A stretch of 64,000 nt of DNA from Pseudomonas alkylphenolica (lineage in GTDB: Bacteria; Pseudomonadota; Gammaproteobacteria; Pseudomonadales; Pseudomonadaceae): NCBI RefSeq assembly GCF_000746525.1, contig NZ_CP009048.1, forward strand, positions 3,465,501 through 3,529,500, in the 5' to 3' direction. The stretch's first letter is position 1. Each line of letters begins with the position of its first letter. Shown here piece by piece: positions 20,983-29,230 of this stretch. Position numbers and translations under genes: made by a program. The notes under the pieces were generated by a model, which worked only from the letters and a program-made list of their open reading frames with translations, did not search any database and was not told the origin of the DNA.

Positions 20983-22011
20983 GTGAGTCGAAGCTTCCAG
21001 CTAAGCTCCAACGGGGTGCAGCAATGTCTGCGCATGGCTGGTGGGGGTACTACAGGCTTTTATCTGTGCAAGCTTTTCAACTGGGATTACGGTGCATTTT
21101 TTGTGTTGTACCCAGTGCTATTGCTGGGGTTAGTACCGATCCTAAATCCGTCCATCATCCGTCAGTTTCTGGCACAGGGTGTGGTGTGCGCAGTAGAGGT
21201 GGCGCTGCTGCAGGGGATGTTCGGCGATCGTCCTGTATTGATGATCCCGATTGTGTTTCTGTTATTCCTGTACCGCTTTGCGCTGATGGCGCGCGGACCG
21301 CTGATGCTGTTCGGTGCCCTGGCCACGGTGTTCCTTTCCATGCAGCTGCACTTCGCCAGCTATCCGGATATCAATGTGGTGGAAATGCTGTTCAGCAACG
21401 CGGTCGCCATCTGGCTGGCGATTCTGATCGCTTGCGTGATGTACGTGCTGTTCCCGGACCGCGAGCCACGCCAGCCACCACCGGCATCGACCAAGGATAC
21501 CGCGAGCTTGCGTCATGAAGCCTTGCTCGGTGCCTCGGCGGCGACGTTTTCCTTTGTGATCTTTCAGTGTTTCAACCTGTTTGACACCCTGGCGGCGCAA
21601 ATCGCCGGGATTCTGGTGCTGTTCCCGATGCACTGGAAAGGCGTGCATTTCGCCGGGCGCGAGAGGGCGCTCGGCACCATCATCGGCTGTCTGGTAGCGA
21701 TGATCATCCAGCTGATTGTTTACACCCACTACGACGTACTGCCGATAGTTGGGCTGTTGCTCTGGGTCGGCTTCATGCTATGCGCGCGCTGGCACATGAT
21801 GGACATGGGGCGCCCCGGGGCCGGCTTCGCCACGGTAACCACGCTGGCGGTGATTTTCGGTCAGGATCTGACGATGAATCAGGACATCATGCAGAACACG
21901 GCTTACCGCTTGGCCTCGACCTGCGTCTCGGTGCTGGGCATGTTGGTGGTAGTGTTTCTGCTGCACCGCTTCTTTAATCTGTTTGAGCCCACCCGACACG
22001 CTAAACATTGA
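20983..22011 (+). CDS. DUF2955/FUSC-like inner-membrane permease
   Basis: Integral membrane protein of 342 residues with roughly ten hydrophobic helices arranged as two similar halves separated by a polar linker (PDREPRQPPPASTKDTASLR). This layout is typical of DUF2955 and related aromatic-acid-exporter-like permeases. The GTG start follows GGTGG 9 nt after the membrane fusion protein gene. It is expected to form an efflux unit with that adaptor; no outer-membrane factor gene is adjacent. Substrate unknown. Confidence 0.83.
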   Translation: MSRSFQLSSNGVQQCLRMAGGGTTGFYLCKLFNWDYGAFFVLYPVLLLGLVPILNPSIIRQFLAQGVVCAVEVALLQGMFGDRPVLMIPIVFLLFLYRFALMARGPLMLFGALATVFLSMQLHFASYPDINVVEMLFSNAVAIWLAILIACVMYVLFPDREPRQPPPASTKDTASLRHEALLGASAATFSFVIFQCFNLFDTLAAQIAGILVLFPMHWKGVHFAGRERALGTIIGCLVAMIIQLIVYTHYDVLPIVGLLLWVGFMLCARWHMMDMGRPGAGFATVTTLAVIFGQDLTMNQDIMQNTAYRLASTCVSVLGMLVVVFLLHRFFNLFEPTRHAKH

Positions 22012-22580
22012 ATATCCCCGGCGCGCGGCGCGAGTCCTGCCAGGAACACCTGGCTGCGGCTTCGCCGAAGAACCAAGTGCTGGCTGCGTTGGCGCCCCTC
22101 TGGACGAAGTGGGCAGATTTTCTCCCTACATTAAGAAACTGCTGGTGATTCTGTGGAATACTCCCCAAGCGCTGCTTTCCGCCGCTACTGTATTGACCCG
22201 GTGTCAGTCCGAGCCATGCGGCCACTTGGCGGCCATTTCTGAAGTCGTCCAGCCCTCGATACTGGCAACCAAGGCACTCGCCGTGGTCGAGTCAGCCCGC
22301 GTAATTGCAGCAACCTACGGCTACGATCATCTTCACGAGCAATGTGGTTGATTGCTCGATCAAGTTCTAGCAGTCGGTCCTCAATATGGCTGATGTGTTC
22401 CAATAGTTCACTCATGCACCGTCTTGCCCAGCCAGGCAAACTGTCCAGATAGGGGTCAATCTCTCTTCTCAATCGCTCTGGGCTTTGCGGCAGGACCACT
22501 CCAAATTCAGAAAGTAATCCCCGCAGTCGGTTGTAAGAGGCGGTGCACTCTTCGATAAACCCCTGCCGAGTGCGATGAAA
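22012..22580 (-). pseudogene. Decayed IS110-family transposase, C-terminal part
   Basis: Read leftward, the region begins with TRQGFIEECTASYNRLRG and continues EIDPYLDSLPGWARRCMSEL and LLELDRAINHIAREDDRSRR, typical of the middle of IS110-family transposases. It then shifts frame at LLQLRG and resumes with MAAWLGLTPGQYSSGGKQRL, the Transposase_20 (IS116/IS110/IS902) motif. The N-terminal half, expected to the right, is absent, replaced by the 3' end of the group II intron. It is a truncated, frameshifted relic. The end toward 22012 is too degraded to place. Confidence 0.78.
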
Positions 22581-22621
22581 GGGTCGCGGTAGGGACGGCA
22601 GTTACCTGCCGCCCCCCGCCC

Positions 22622-22656
22622 AGATCCGTACGTGCGGAACTACCGCATACGGCTCC
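22622..22656 (-). ncRNA. Group II intron domain V
   Basis: On the minus strand GGAGCCGTATGCGGTAGTTC is followed by CGCACGTACGGATCT. This folds into the 34-nt domain V hairpin with the AGC-type catalytic triad (here GAGCCG), the two-base bulge and a closing loop. It sits just downstream of the reverse transcriptase C-terminus, as expected. Confidence 0.9.
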
Positions 22657-23478
22657 TGCCTTGGGTACGTGACGCGAAGCGATCCTCAGGGTAAGGATGT
22701 GCATTTCTGGGTCTAGGTATGTAGAGATCGGCAAGGCGTCCGTAGCGTGACCATTGAAGCCGATTACGCTGGCTGCGACGTTTGAGGGCTTGCCGCCAGA
22801 CGAAAACCACCAAGACGTATCAGATTTCCCGGCACCGCGTGGTAGTTGAAGTAACCACTCACCACCCGAGTGAGCCATTGCCCTTGAGCCCGGATGGGTT
22901 CATGCCGTCGGCGCTTCAGCTCATCCCGAATAGCCAGCAGCGTCGCGCGCATTCGCTTCTTGGCCGTCAGTCGCAGTATTTGAAACCCACCGCTTCTGTT
23001 GGTACTACAACAGTGCGTGAAGCCCAGGAAGTCAAAAGTCTCCGGTTTGCCTAAACCTTGCTTCCTACGATTTCTCGCAGCAAAACGACCAAACTCAATC
23101 AGCCGGGTCTTCGAGGCGTTGAGAGATAAACCGAATCTGGCTAACCGTTCCTGCAATTGCACCAGAAACTGCTGAGCCTGCCATTGCGTCCTGAAACCCA
23201 CCACGCTGTCGTCCGCGTAGCGCACAACAATTACATCGCCACGGGCATGCCGCTGGCGCCACTGCCTTGCCCAAAGATCCAACACGTAGTGCAGATAGAT
23301 ATTCGCCAACACGGGTGAAATCACTGCACCCTGAGGGGATCCCTTGGTAGCAGCTACCCTACGGCCATCTTCCATTACTCCCGCCTGAAACCATTTGCAG
23401 ATAAGCCCGAGCAGGCGCCGGTCTGCAATCCGGTGTCCCAGAAACATCAGCATCCATTCATGGTCGATCTCATCAAAG
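22657..23478 (-). pseudogene. ltrA: Group II intron reverse transcriptase, C-terminal part (frameshifted)
   Basis: Intron-encoded protein, reverse transcriptase and maturase portions. From the junction at 23478 it reads FDEIDHEWMLMFLGHRIADR, the RT block KGSPQGAVISPVLANIYLHY, the active-site motif VIVVRYADDSVVGF and SKTRLIEFGRFAARNRR. The maturase part runs to YFNYHAVPGNLIRLG near 22810. One base out of frame there, the expected VWRQALKRRSQRNRLQWSRY and LYIPRPRNAHPYPEDRF continue to the C-terminus. It lacks an endonuclease domain, as usual for class C. The N-terminal half lies at 26188-26771, on the other side of the inserted element. Confidence 0.88.
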
Positions 23479-23527
23479 GAAACCACGACAGACTACCCCT
23501 CGCCACGACGTTCCTGAATCGGTCGTC

Positions 23528-23947
23528 ATTACGCGAACGGGTCACCCGTTCGAAGGCCAACGCCTCAAGGTCATTAACCGAAGGCAGCGCGCCGGACGAT
23601 TGCACCTTCTGCTGATTTTTCCCGATGAGTCACGCGGATTGATTCCCGTCAATTGGACCGATTTCGTCGTCGGCTCCGACGAGGCTCCCACGGCCTCGGT
23701 CGCCGACGCGATTGGCTCACTTGCCGACTTACTCCACGCACGCCTGATCATTGATGCTTTGCTGCGCCAGACGGAACAGGAGAGCAACGATGCAACTGAA
23801 CCTAACCTTCGCAGACCTGCCGCCGGACGACGACAGTCTGTGGGAACAACTCGACCAAACAACACGCCAAGCGGTGATCGACAGTCTGGCTCAAGCGATC
23901 GCGAAGGTCGTGACGGGCAACGATCCGATCCACAGGGAGAACGCTGA
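23528..23947 (+). CDS. DUF5372-like small protein of the recombinase element
   Basis: Open frame with the segments HPFEGQRLKVINRRQRAGRL, LLLIFPDESRGLIPVNWTDF and ADLLHARLIIDALLRQTEQE, resembling the DUF5372 family that travels with large serine recombinases. No ATG or GTG lies upstream of the conserved HPF motif in this frame, so initiation is uncertain: ATT at 23528 or TTG at 23600 are the options. The C-terminal third overlaps the next small gene in another frame. The role is unknown; co-occurrence suggests a recombination accessory factor. Confidence 0.55.
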   Translation: MTRTGHPFEGQRLKVINRRQRAGRLHLLLIFPDESRGLIPVNWTDFVVGSDEAPTASVADAIGSLADLLHARLIIDALLRQTEQESNDATEPNLRRPAAGRRQSVGTTRPNNTPSGDRQSGSSDREGRDGQRSDPQGER

Positions 23948-23954
23948 TGAGTGA
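23790..23954 (+). CDS. 54-residue accessory protein of the recombinase element
   Basis: Small acidic protein, MQLNLTFADLPPDDDSLWEQ then LDQTTRQAVIDSLAQAIAKV, with a clear AGGAGAG ribosome binding site before the ATG at 23790. Its stop overlaps the recombinase start by 8 nt (ATGAGTGA), indicating coupled translation. I do not recognise a function. Comparable tiny genes often precede this type of recombinase. Confidence 0.7.
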   Translation: MQLNLTFADLPPDDDSLWEQLDQTTRQAVIDSLAQAIAKVVTGNDPIHRENADE

Positions 23955-26160
23955 CACTGCCAACAAGATCGGTACCAGCCATTTGCAGCGTGCGGCGTTC
24001 GTCTACATTCGACAGTCCAGCGCGAGCCAGGTAGAGCACAACCGGGAATCGACACAACGCCAGTACGCGCTCGCACAACGGGCGACTGCCCTCGGCTGGT
24101 CCCAACAGCAGGTCAATGTTGTCGACGATGATTTGGGGCTCTCGGGGGCCAGCACCGCTCGCCGGGGCGGCTTCGCGCGGATGACCGCCGAAGTCGCGCT
24201 CGGTCACGTCGGCATTATTCTTGGATTGGAGGTCTCCCGTCTGGCGCGTAATAACGCTGACTGGTACCGACCGCTCGACCTCTGCACCATGACCGATACG
24301 CTCATCGGCGATGCCGACGGCGTGTACAACCCAGCGCACTTCAACGATCGCCTGTTGCTTGGACTCAAGGGCACTATGAGCGAGGCCGAACTGCACATTC
24401 TGCGCGCGCGTCTGGACGGCGGCATTCGCAACAAGGCTGCTCGCGGTGAGTTGCGCCGGGGTCTGCCGACCGGACTGGTGTGGGGCGAGGCCGACGGCGA
24501 AGTCAGGTTGCATCCCGATGAAGCCGTCGTGAGCGCACTACATGCCGTGTTTGCACGTTTTAACGAGTTTGGCTCTGCCCGCCGTGTTTGGCTGTGGTTG
24601 CGTTCCGAGAACTTATCGTTCCCTCTGCAATTGAACCGCAACGAGCAAATCCGCTGGGTCGCACCGACCTACAACGCCATTTACAATGTGCTCACCAACC
24701 CGGTTTATGCGGGAGCCTACTGCTATGGCAAGACGCGCACAGAACGCTATGTCGATAAACACGGCACGCTCAAGACACGCTTGCGGCGTCTGCCTCAATC
24801 GCAATGGGCCGTGCTTATCCGTGAGCACCATGAGGGTTATATCGATTGGGCAACCTATGAGGCCAACCAAATGCGTCTGGCTGCAAATACCAAGCCCCGC
24901 CCCCATGAAACCGGGGGAGCCGTGAGGGAAGGTACCGCCTTGCTGCAAGGCCTGGCCACCTGCGGCCACTGCGGTCGGTCGCTTAAAACCCACTACCGCG
25001 GCACGAATCAGACGCCGGGTTACCATTGTTCGAACAAAGGCATCGAGAATGGTCGTGGCGTCTATTGCCTCAATATTGGTGGCCTTCAGATTGACACCGC
25101 CGTTGCGCTGGCCTTCCTGCACGCCGTTGAGCCGGCCGGCCTCGAAGCGGCCGTACAGGCCGCAGAACGTCTTGAGGCCGATCACGATGCAGCACTTGCG
25201 CAGTGGCGCCTGACTGTCGAACGGACGCACTACGAAGCGCTGCGTGCCGAACGACGCTACCGTGCCGTGGATCCTGAGAACTGTCTGGTCGCGCGCGGAC
25301 TTGAAACACAATGGGAGACACAGCTGCGTGAACTCGAACAGGCCCAGGCAGAACTTTCCCGGCGCGAACAGCTTCGACCACGTACGCTGAGCCCTGAACA
25401 GCGCAAGAGCCTGCTGGTACTCGGCAAAGACCTCAAACAACTGTGGGACGCACCAAATCTCACGGTGCGTGACAGGAAGCAATTGCTGCGCACGTTGCTC
25501 GAGGAAGTCTCCATCACCGTCCAGCGCGAGCACTATCAGGCTCATCTGAAATTACGTTGGCGAGGCGGCAAACTCACCGAATGCGATATCGCGTTACCGC
25601 GATCGCGACCCGCGACCATCCGCACCGACGAAGACACCATTGCCTTGGTTCGTCGTCTGGCGGAACACCATCCTGATGCCATCATCGCCGGAATCCTCAA
25701 TGCGCAAGGTCGGGTGACCGCACGTGGCTTGCGTTTCAACCAGAGCCTTGTGGGCAACCTTCGGCGCCATTGGCACATCCCTTGTTTCGAACTGCCCGCC
25801 GTACTCCCTGACGGCGAGTTGCTCAGCATCCGCCAAGCCGCCCGAGCGTTGGGCACTGCGCCGTCCACGCTACATCGCTGGGTCAACGACGGCTTCATCG
25901 CCGCCGAACAAACAACGCCCGGTGCGCCTTGGCGTATTCGCATCACCGACTCATTGCGACGCCGCTTCGTTGAACACTCCCCAGAGGGCTACGTCGTGAT
26001 GCAGGAGGCAACCAAGCTACTCGGTGTTTCCCGTCAAACCGTGTTGCAACGTGTAAAGCGCGGCGAACTCGACGCCGTCCTGGTCTGCCACGGACGACGC
26101 AAAGGCTTGCGTATCAAGGCTGTCAACGATCAACCTGACCTCTTCGAACACTCTTCATGA
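23947..26160 (+). CDS. Large serine recombinase with zinc ribbon
   Basis: Site-specific recombinase of 737 residues. The catalytic domain begins AAFVYIRQSSASQVEHNRES, with Ser24 in the YxRxS position as probable nucleophile, and GLEVSRLARNNADWYRPLDL follows. A recombinase domain runs to about residue 270. The zinc ribbon is LATCGHCGRSLKTHYRG plus YHCSNKG and a later cysteine (VYCLN). A coiled-coil region (ERLEADHDAALAQWRLTVE) follows, and two C-terminal helix-turn-helix segments (SIRQAARALGTAPSTLHRWV and MQEATKLLGVSRQTVLQRVK) are unusual extras that may help target recognition. It ends 30 nt before the right junction and appears intact. Confidence 0.93.
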   Translation: MSDTANKIGTSHLQRAAFVYIRQSSASQVEHNRESTQRQYALAQRATALGWSQQQVNVVDDDLGLSGASTARRGGFARMTAEVALGHVGIILGLEVSRLARNNADWYRPLDLCTMTDTLIGDADGVYNPAHFNDRLLLGLKGTMSEAELHILRARLDGGIRNKAARGELRRGLPTGLVWGEADGEVRLHPDEAVVSALHAVFARFNEFGSARRVWLWLRSENLSFPLQLNRNEQIRWVAPTYNAIYNVLTNPVYAGAYCYGKTRTERYVDKHGTLKTRLRRLPQSQWAVLIREHHEGYIDWATYEANQMRLAANTKPRPHETGGAVREGTALLQGLATCGHCGRSLKTHYRGTNQTPGYHCSNKGIENGRGVYCLNIGGLQIDTAVALAFLHAVEPAGLEAAVQAAERLEADHDAALAQWRLTVERTHYEALRAERRYRAVDPENCLVARGLETQWETQLRELEQAQAELSRREQLRPRTLSPEQRKSLLVLGKDLKQLWDAPNLTVRDRKQLLRTLLEEVSITVQREHYQAHLKLRWRGGKLTECDIALPRSRPATIRTDEDTIALVRRLAEHHPDAIIAGILNAQGRVTARGLRFNQSLVGNLRRHWHIPCFELPAVLPDGELLSIRQAARALGTAPSTLHRWVNDGFIAAEQTTPGAPWRIRITDSLRRRFVEHSPEGYVVMQEATKLLGVSRQTVLQRVKRGELDAVLVCHGRRKGLRIKAVNDQPDLFEHSS

Positions 26161-26187
26161 ACCAAAGGGTATTGCGATGCACGATCC

Positions 26188-26771
26188 AAGAACTTCTCCA
26201 GATCCAGTTCCACGCACCAGCGGTGACCCGCTGCCACGTGGGCACGGGCTGTTTCGATGGCTTGGTGAGCGCTTCTGCCCGGACGGAAGCCGTAGCTGTG
26301 ATCCGAGAACAGTGGGTCGAAGATCGGCGTGAGCTGTTGCAGCAGTGCCTGTTGGATCAGGCGATCCACGACGCAGGGGATTCCCAGCTGTCTTGTTCCG
26401 CCTTTTGGCTTGGGGATGTCGACGGCGCGTACACCTTGCGGGTGATACTCGCCGGCCAGCAACCGAGTCTTGAGAGTCGGCCAATACTGTTTCACGTAGC
26501 CCGCCAATTCGTCGACCGTCATGCCATCGGCACCCGGCGCACCCTTGTTGCTGACTACGCGTTGATACGCACGTCTGAGGTTGGCCGGTGCAAGCACCCG
26601 CTCCATCAGCGTGTCCGGCTCCGCGTTCGTCCACGCCATAGACGCCGCTGATACCTGTGCGCTGTCAGCCGTCATCCGCGGATTCTGTCCGGGACTCGGA
26701 GTGACAGTCTTCTCTGAGAGAAATTTCTGCATTTCGGTATTCAACGAGACTCTGACGCCTACTGGCGGCAT
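26188..26771 (-). pseudogene. ltrA: Group II intron reverse transcriptase, N-terminal part
   Basis: Intron-encoded protein N-terminus, read leftward. It contains LMERVLAPANLRRAYQRVVS, RT block 0/1 NKGAPGADGMTVDEL, PKPKGGTRQLGIPCVVDRLI, FDPLFSDHSYGFRPGRSAHQ and WCVELDLEKF, where the inserted recombinase element cuts it. The start could be at 26771 or at 26732 (MQKFLSEKTV). Together with the fragment at 22657-23478 it forms one class C-type intron protein. The frame is undamaged on this side. Confidence 0.88.
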
Positions 26772-27196
26772 AACCTGTTCGGCCCTTGGTGACGGAGTTA
26801 CTCGTCACTTACTACGGCTTCGGCTGACTTCTGCACGTTCATCCCGTCGCCTCTCGACGCTCGGTAGCACAGTGGCAAACGTGAAGATCTCCCAGGGTAA
26901 TTCGCGCGACCTTCCTACTTATGCCTGTCGGATATACGTCACAGCGTTCCGTGCAAGTATTGGGCTTTGACGATTATGGCCGTCTTACCCCGCTGCACCG
27001 CCTAATCCGCTTCCTGTTCGTCAGGCCAGCACTTTGCCTCGGGCTTCCTTCAGATTCGCAGTCGCCCGCGACACCCTTGCCTCTGGCTAACACTTCCCCT
27101 TGCCGGGTGTGTAGAGGACTTTCACCTCCAAGTCACCAGCGAGGCCACCACAGCCAAGCTGGTTGCGCTTCGCGCAACGCGCCATGCCTGGCGCAC
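26772..27196 (-). ncRNA. Group II intron 5' ribozyme region (domains I-IV)
   Basis: About 425 nt between the intron 5' end and the reverse transcriptase start. It opens with GTGCGCCAGGCATGGCGCG and contains GGAGGTGAAAGTCCTCTACA and GAAGGAAGCCCGAGGC-type conserved ribozyme words typical of bacterial group II introns. No protein gene is credible here. Confidence 0.75.
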
Positions 27197-27197
27197 C

Positions 27198-27236
27198 ATA
27201 AAAAAATCCAGTCACCGCTAAGTGACTGGATTTCTT
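27198..27236 (-). terminator. Rho-independent terminator directly before the intron
   Basis: On the minus strand AAATCCAGTCAC / GTGACTGGATTT forms a 12-bp stem with a TTAGCG loop followed by TTTTT and then ATG at the intron 5' end. It terminates leftward transcription from the tRNA-like sequence at 27246. This is the typical insertion context of group IIC introns. Confidence 0.9.
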
Positions 27237-27245
27237 AAAGATAAA

Positions 27246-27333
27246 TGGTCGGGACGGAGTGATTCGAACACTCGACCCCTTGCACCCCAGCCATTAACTT
27301 ATGGATTTCACAGGACATCCACCCCCTGCCCCG
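27246..27333 (-). other. tRNA-like 3' end (T-arm, acceptor strand, CCA), degenerate
   Basis: On the minus strand GAGTG-TTCGAAT-CACTC forms a perfect T-arm, followed by CGTCCCG, A and CCA. A partial 5' acceptor partner CGGGGCA (six of seven pairs including a wobble) is found 88 nt away, but there is no recognisable D-arm or anticodon arm. A leftward terminator follows. It is probably a tRNA remnant or an integrase attachment-site copy. A functional tRNA is unlikely. Confidence 0.4.
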
Positions 27334-27370
27334 AGGCCATCTTCCAGTTGAGCATTTAGCTGACAAAGTA

Positions 27371-27405
27371 AAGCCCTGACGGTTCGTGGCCGTCAGGGCT
27401 TCTAA
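27371..27405. terminator. Hairpin with terminator character
   Basis: AAGCCCTGACGG and CCGTCAGGGCTT form a 12-bp stem with a short loop (TTCGTGG). The flanks are CTAATT on the right and TACTTTG on the left of the minus strand, so no long T-run. It may act as a terminator in either direction between the IS21 element and the tRNA-like sequence. No genes lie in 27246-27494. Confidence 0.6.
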
Positions 27406-27499
27406 TTCCTCAAGCATCTCAACATGGCGGAATGTATAAGTATGATAGCAAGCTAACGATTAAATGTCGAGATTCTCAGCCATTCCCTTAAGGCTGCGG

Positions 27500-27614
27500 A
27501 TTCCACGGTCATCTGGCCACCCATTCCATGAGCATCTGACCACCGATTCCACGCTGATCCGGCCACCCATTCCACGCGCATCCGGCCACTGATTCCACGG
27601 CCATCCGGCCACTC
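27500..27614 (+). repeat. Five 23-bp subterminal repeats at the left IS21 end
   Basis: Five head-to-tail 23-bp units with consensus ATTCCACGSNCATCYGGCCA start at 27500, 27523, 27546, 27569 and 27592. They match the terminal sequence and are probably IstA binding sites, since IS21-family ends carry multiple such repeats. The strict period and count of five are notable. Confidence 0.9.
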
Positions 27615-27683
27615 AACCGGGCAGGCAGCTACGCAGGATTTCTTCACTACCATCGACCTCTTTTTCGAAGCAGAGAGGTCGTC

Positions 27684-29213
27684 GTGGAGCGTTTATCCAT
27701 GCGTAAGATTCGCGAAGTACTACGTCTCAAGTTCGAGGTCGGACTATCAGCTCGCCAGATTGCGGTCAGCGTGCAGGTCGGTCGTGTCACCGTCGGCGAC
27801 TACCTCAATCGTTTTGCCGCCAGTGGTCTCAGTTGGCCCTGTTCGTTGTCCGATGCCGAGTTGGAGCAGCAACTGTTCCCGCCGGCCCCGGCGGTTGCCA
27901 GCGAGAAGCGGCCTTTACCCGATTGGGCATGGGTGCATGCCGAACTGCGCCGCCCCGGGGTGACCCTGGCGCTGCTCTGGCAGGAGTACCGCCTGAGCCA
28001 GCCGCAGGGCTTTCAGTACAGCTGGTTCTGTGAGCACTACCGGGCCTGGCAGGGCAAGCTGGACGTGGTGATGCGTCAGGAGCACCGCGTCGGCGAGAAG
28101 CTGTTCGTCGACTATGCCGGCCAGACGGTGCCGGTTATCGACCGCCACAGCGGCGAGATCCGCCAGGCGCAGGTGTTCGTCGCGGTGCTCGGCGCGTCCA
28201 GCTACACCTTCGCCGAAGCCACCTGGTCGCAGCAGCTGCCGGACTGGCTAGGCTCGCATACCCGTTGCTTCGCCTTCCTCGGCGGCGTGCCGGAGATCGT
28301 GGTGCCGGACAACCTGCGCAGCGCGGTGAGCAAGGCCCATCGTTACGAGCCGGACATCAACCCCAGCTACCGCGACCTTGCCGAGCACTACGGAGTGGCG
28401 GTGGTGCCGGCGCGGGCACGCAAACCGCGCGACAAGGCCAAGGCCGAAGTCGGCGTGCAGGTGGTCGAGCGTTGGATCCTCGCGGCCCTGCGCAACCGTC
28501 AGTTCTTCTCCTTGGACGAACTCAACAGCGCCATCTCCGTGTTGCTGGAGCGGCTCAACCAACGCCCGTTCAAGAAGCTGCCGGGCTCGCGCCAGACGGC
28601 CTTCGACAGCCTGGATCGTCCGGCGCTGCGCCCCCTGCCGGAGCAACCCTACGTCTACGCCGAGTGGAAGAAAGCGCGGGTGCACATCGACTACCACGTC
28701 GAGGTCGATGGGCATTACTACTCGGTGCCGTATCAACTGGTGAAGAAGCAGCTGGAGGTGCGCCTGACGGCGCGCACCGTCGAGTGTTTCCACGCCAACC
28801 AGCGAGTGGCCAGCCACCTGCGCTCAATGCACAAGGGCCGGCACAGCACGCAGGCCGAGCACATGCCCAAGAGCCATCGCGAGCATGCCGAGTGGACGCC
28901 ACAACGGCTGATCCGCTGGGCCGAGCAGACCGGGCCGAACACCGCCGGCGTGATCCGGCACATCCTCGAACGGCGCATCCATCCGCAGCAGGGCTACCGG
29001 GCCTGCCTGGGCATCCTGCGCCTGGGCAAAACCCACGGCGAAGTGCGCCTGGAGTTGGCCTGCCGTCGCGCCATCAGCCTCGGCACGTGCAGCTACAAGA
29101 GCCTCGAATCGATCCTGCGCCAGGGGCTGGAGAACCTGCCGCTGGCCCAGCAGCACCTGCCCCTGCTGCCGGACGACCACGCCAACCTGCGCGGCCCCGG
29201 CTACTACCACTGA
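27684..29213 (+). CDS. istA: IS21-family transposase IstA
   Basis: DDE transposase of 509 residues. The N-terminal helix-turn-helix (GLSARQIAVSVQVGRVTVGD) binds the element ends. The integrase core carries the catalytic Asp in GEKLFVDYAGQTVPV, the second in PEIVVPDNLRSAVSK and the Glu in KAKAEVGVQVVERW. A Mu-type C-terminal region follows (HYYSVPYQLVKKQLEVRLT). Translation starts at GTG 27684 after AGAGAGG. istB starts 17 nt downstream, in the usual two-gene operon. Confidence 0.95.
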   Translation: MERLSMRKIREVLRLKFEVGLSARQIAVSVQVGRVTVGDYLNRFAASGLSWPCSLSDAELEQQLFPPAPAVASEKRPLPDWAWVHAELRRPGVTLALLWQEYRLSQPQGFQYSWFCEHYRAWQGKLDVVMRQEHRVGEKLFVDYAGQTVPVIDRHSGEIRQAQVFVAVLGASSYTFAEATWSQQLPDWLGSHTRCFAFLGGVPEIVVPDNLRSAVSKAHRYEPDINPSYRDLAEHYGVAVVPARARKPRDKAKAEVGVQVVERWILAALRNRQFFSLDELNSAISVLLERLNQRPFKKLPGSRQTAFDSLDRPALRPLPEQPYVYAEWKKARVHIDYHVEVDGHYYSVPYQLVKKQLEVRLTARTVECFHANQRVASHLRSMHKGRHSTQAEHMPKSHREHAEWTPQRLIRWAEQTGPNTAGVIRHILERRIHPQQGYRACLGILRLGKTHGEVRLELACRRAISLGTCSYKSLESILRQGLENLPLAQQHLPLLPDDHANLRGPGYYH

Positions 29214-29230
29214 ACACAAGGAATCCCACC

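Larger units (their letters stand above)
23479..26190 (+). mobile_element. Three-gene large-serine-recombinase element inserted in the intron RT gene
   Basis: The element is 2,712 bp. Its left junction reads ATCAAAGG and its right junction TCCAAGAAC (shared AAG at 23476-23478 and 26188-26190). Deleting one copy with the interior rejoins the intron reading frame as ELDLEKFFDEIDHEWMLMFL, a perfect RT sequence. There is therefore no target loss and at most a 2-3 bp core, as for serine recombinases. It carries a DUF5372-like gene, a 54-codon gene and a 737-residue recombinase, all rightward. No terminal inverted repeats are evident. Confidence 0.88.
22585..27196 (-). mobile_element. Group II (IIC-like) intron interrupted by a serine-recombinase element
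   Basis: The intron reads leftward. Its 5' end at 27196 starts GTGCGCCAGGCATGGCGCG, the GUGYG-type intron start, immediately downstream of a rho-independent terminator T-tract, as group IIC introns prefer. About 420 nt of ribozyme-like leader precede the reverse transcriptase gene (26771 leftward). Domain V lies at 22622-22656 and a domain VI-like hairpin with AGGTAACT follows, placing the 3' end near 22585 (not determined to the base). A 2.7-kb recombinase element splits the reverse transcriptase gene, and a second frameshift lies near 22805. The intron is therefore dead as a self-mobile unit. Confidence 0.85.

Noticed and set aside
27500..27614. CRISPR array
   Set aside because: The 23-bp units are directly adjacent with no spacers and match the insertion sequence ends; they are IS21 end repeats.
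28265..29230. Long N-terminal extension of IstB
   Set aside because: It is the shadow of istA in another frame; IstB begins at 29231 with the conserved MLPHPTLDKL.
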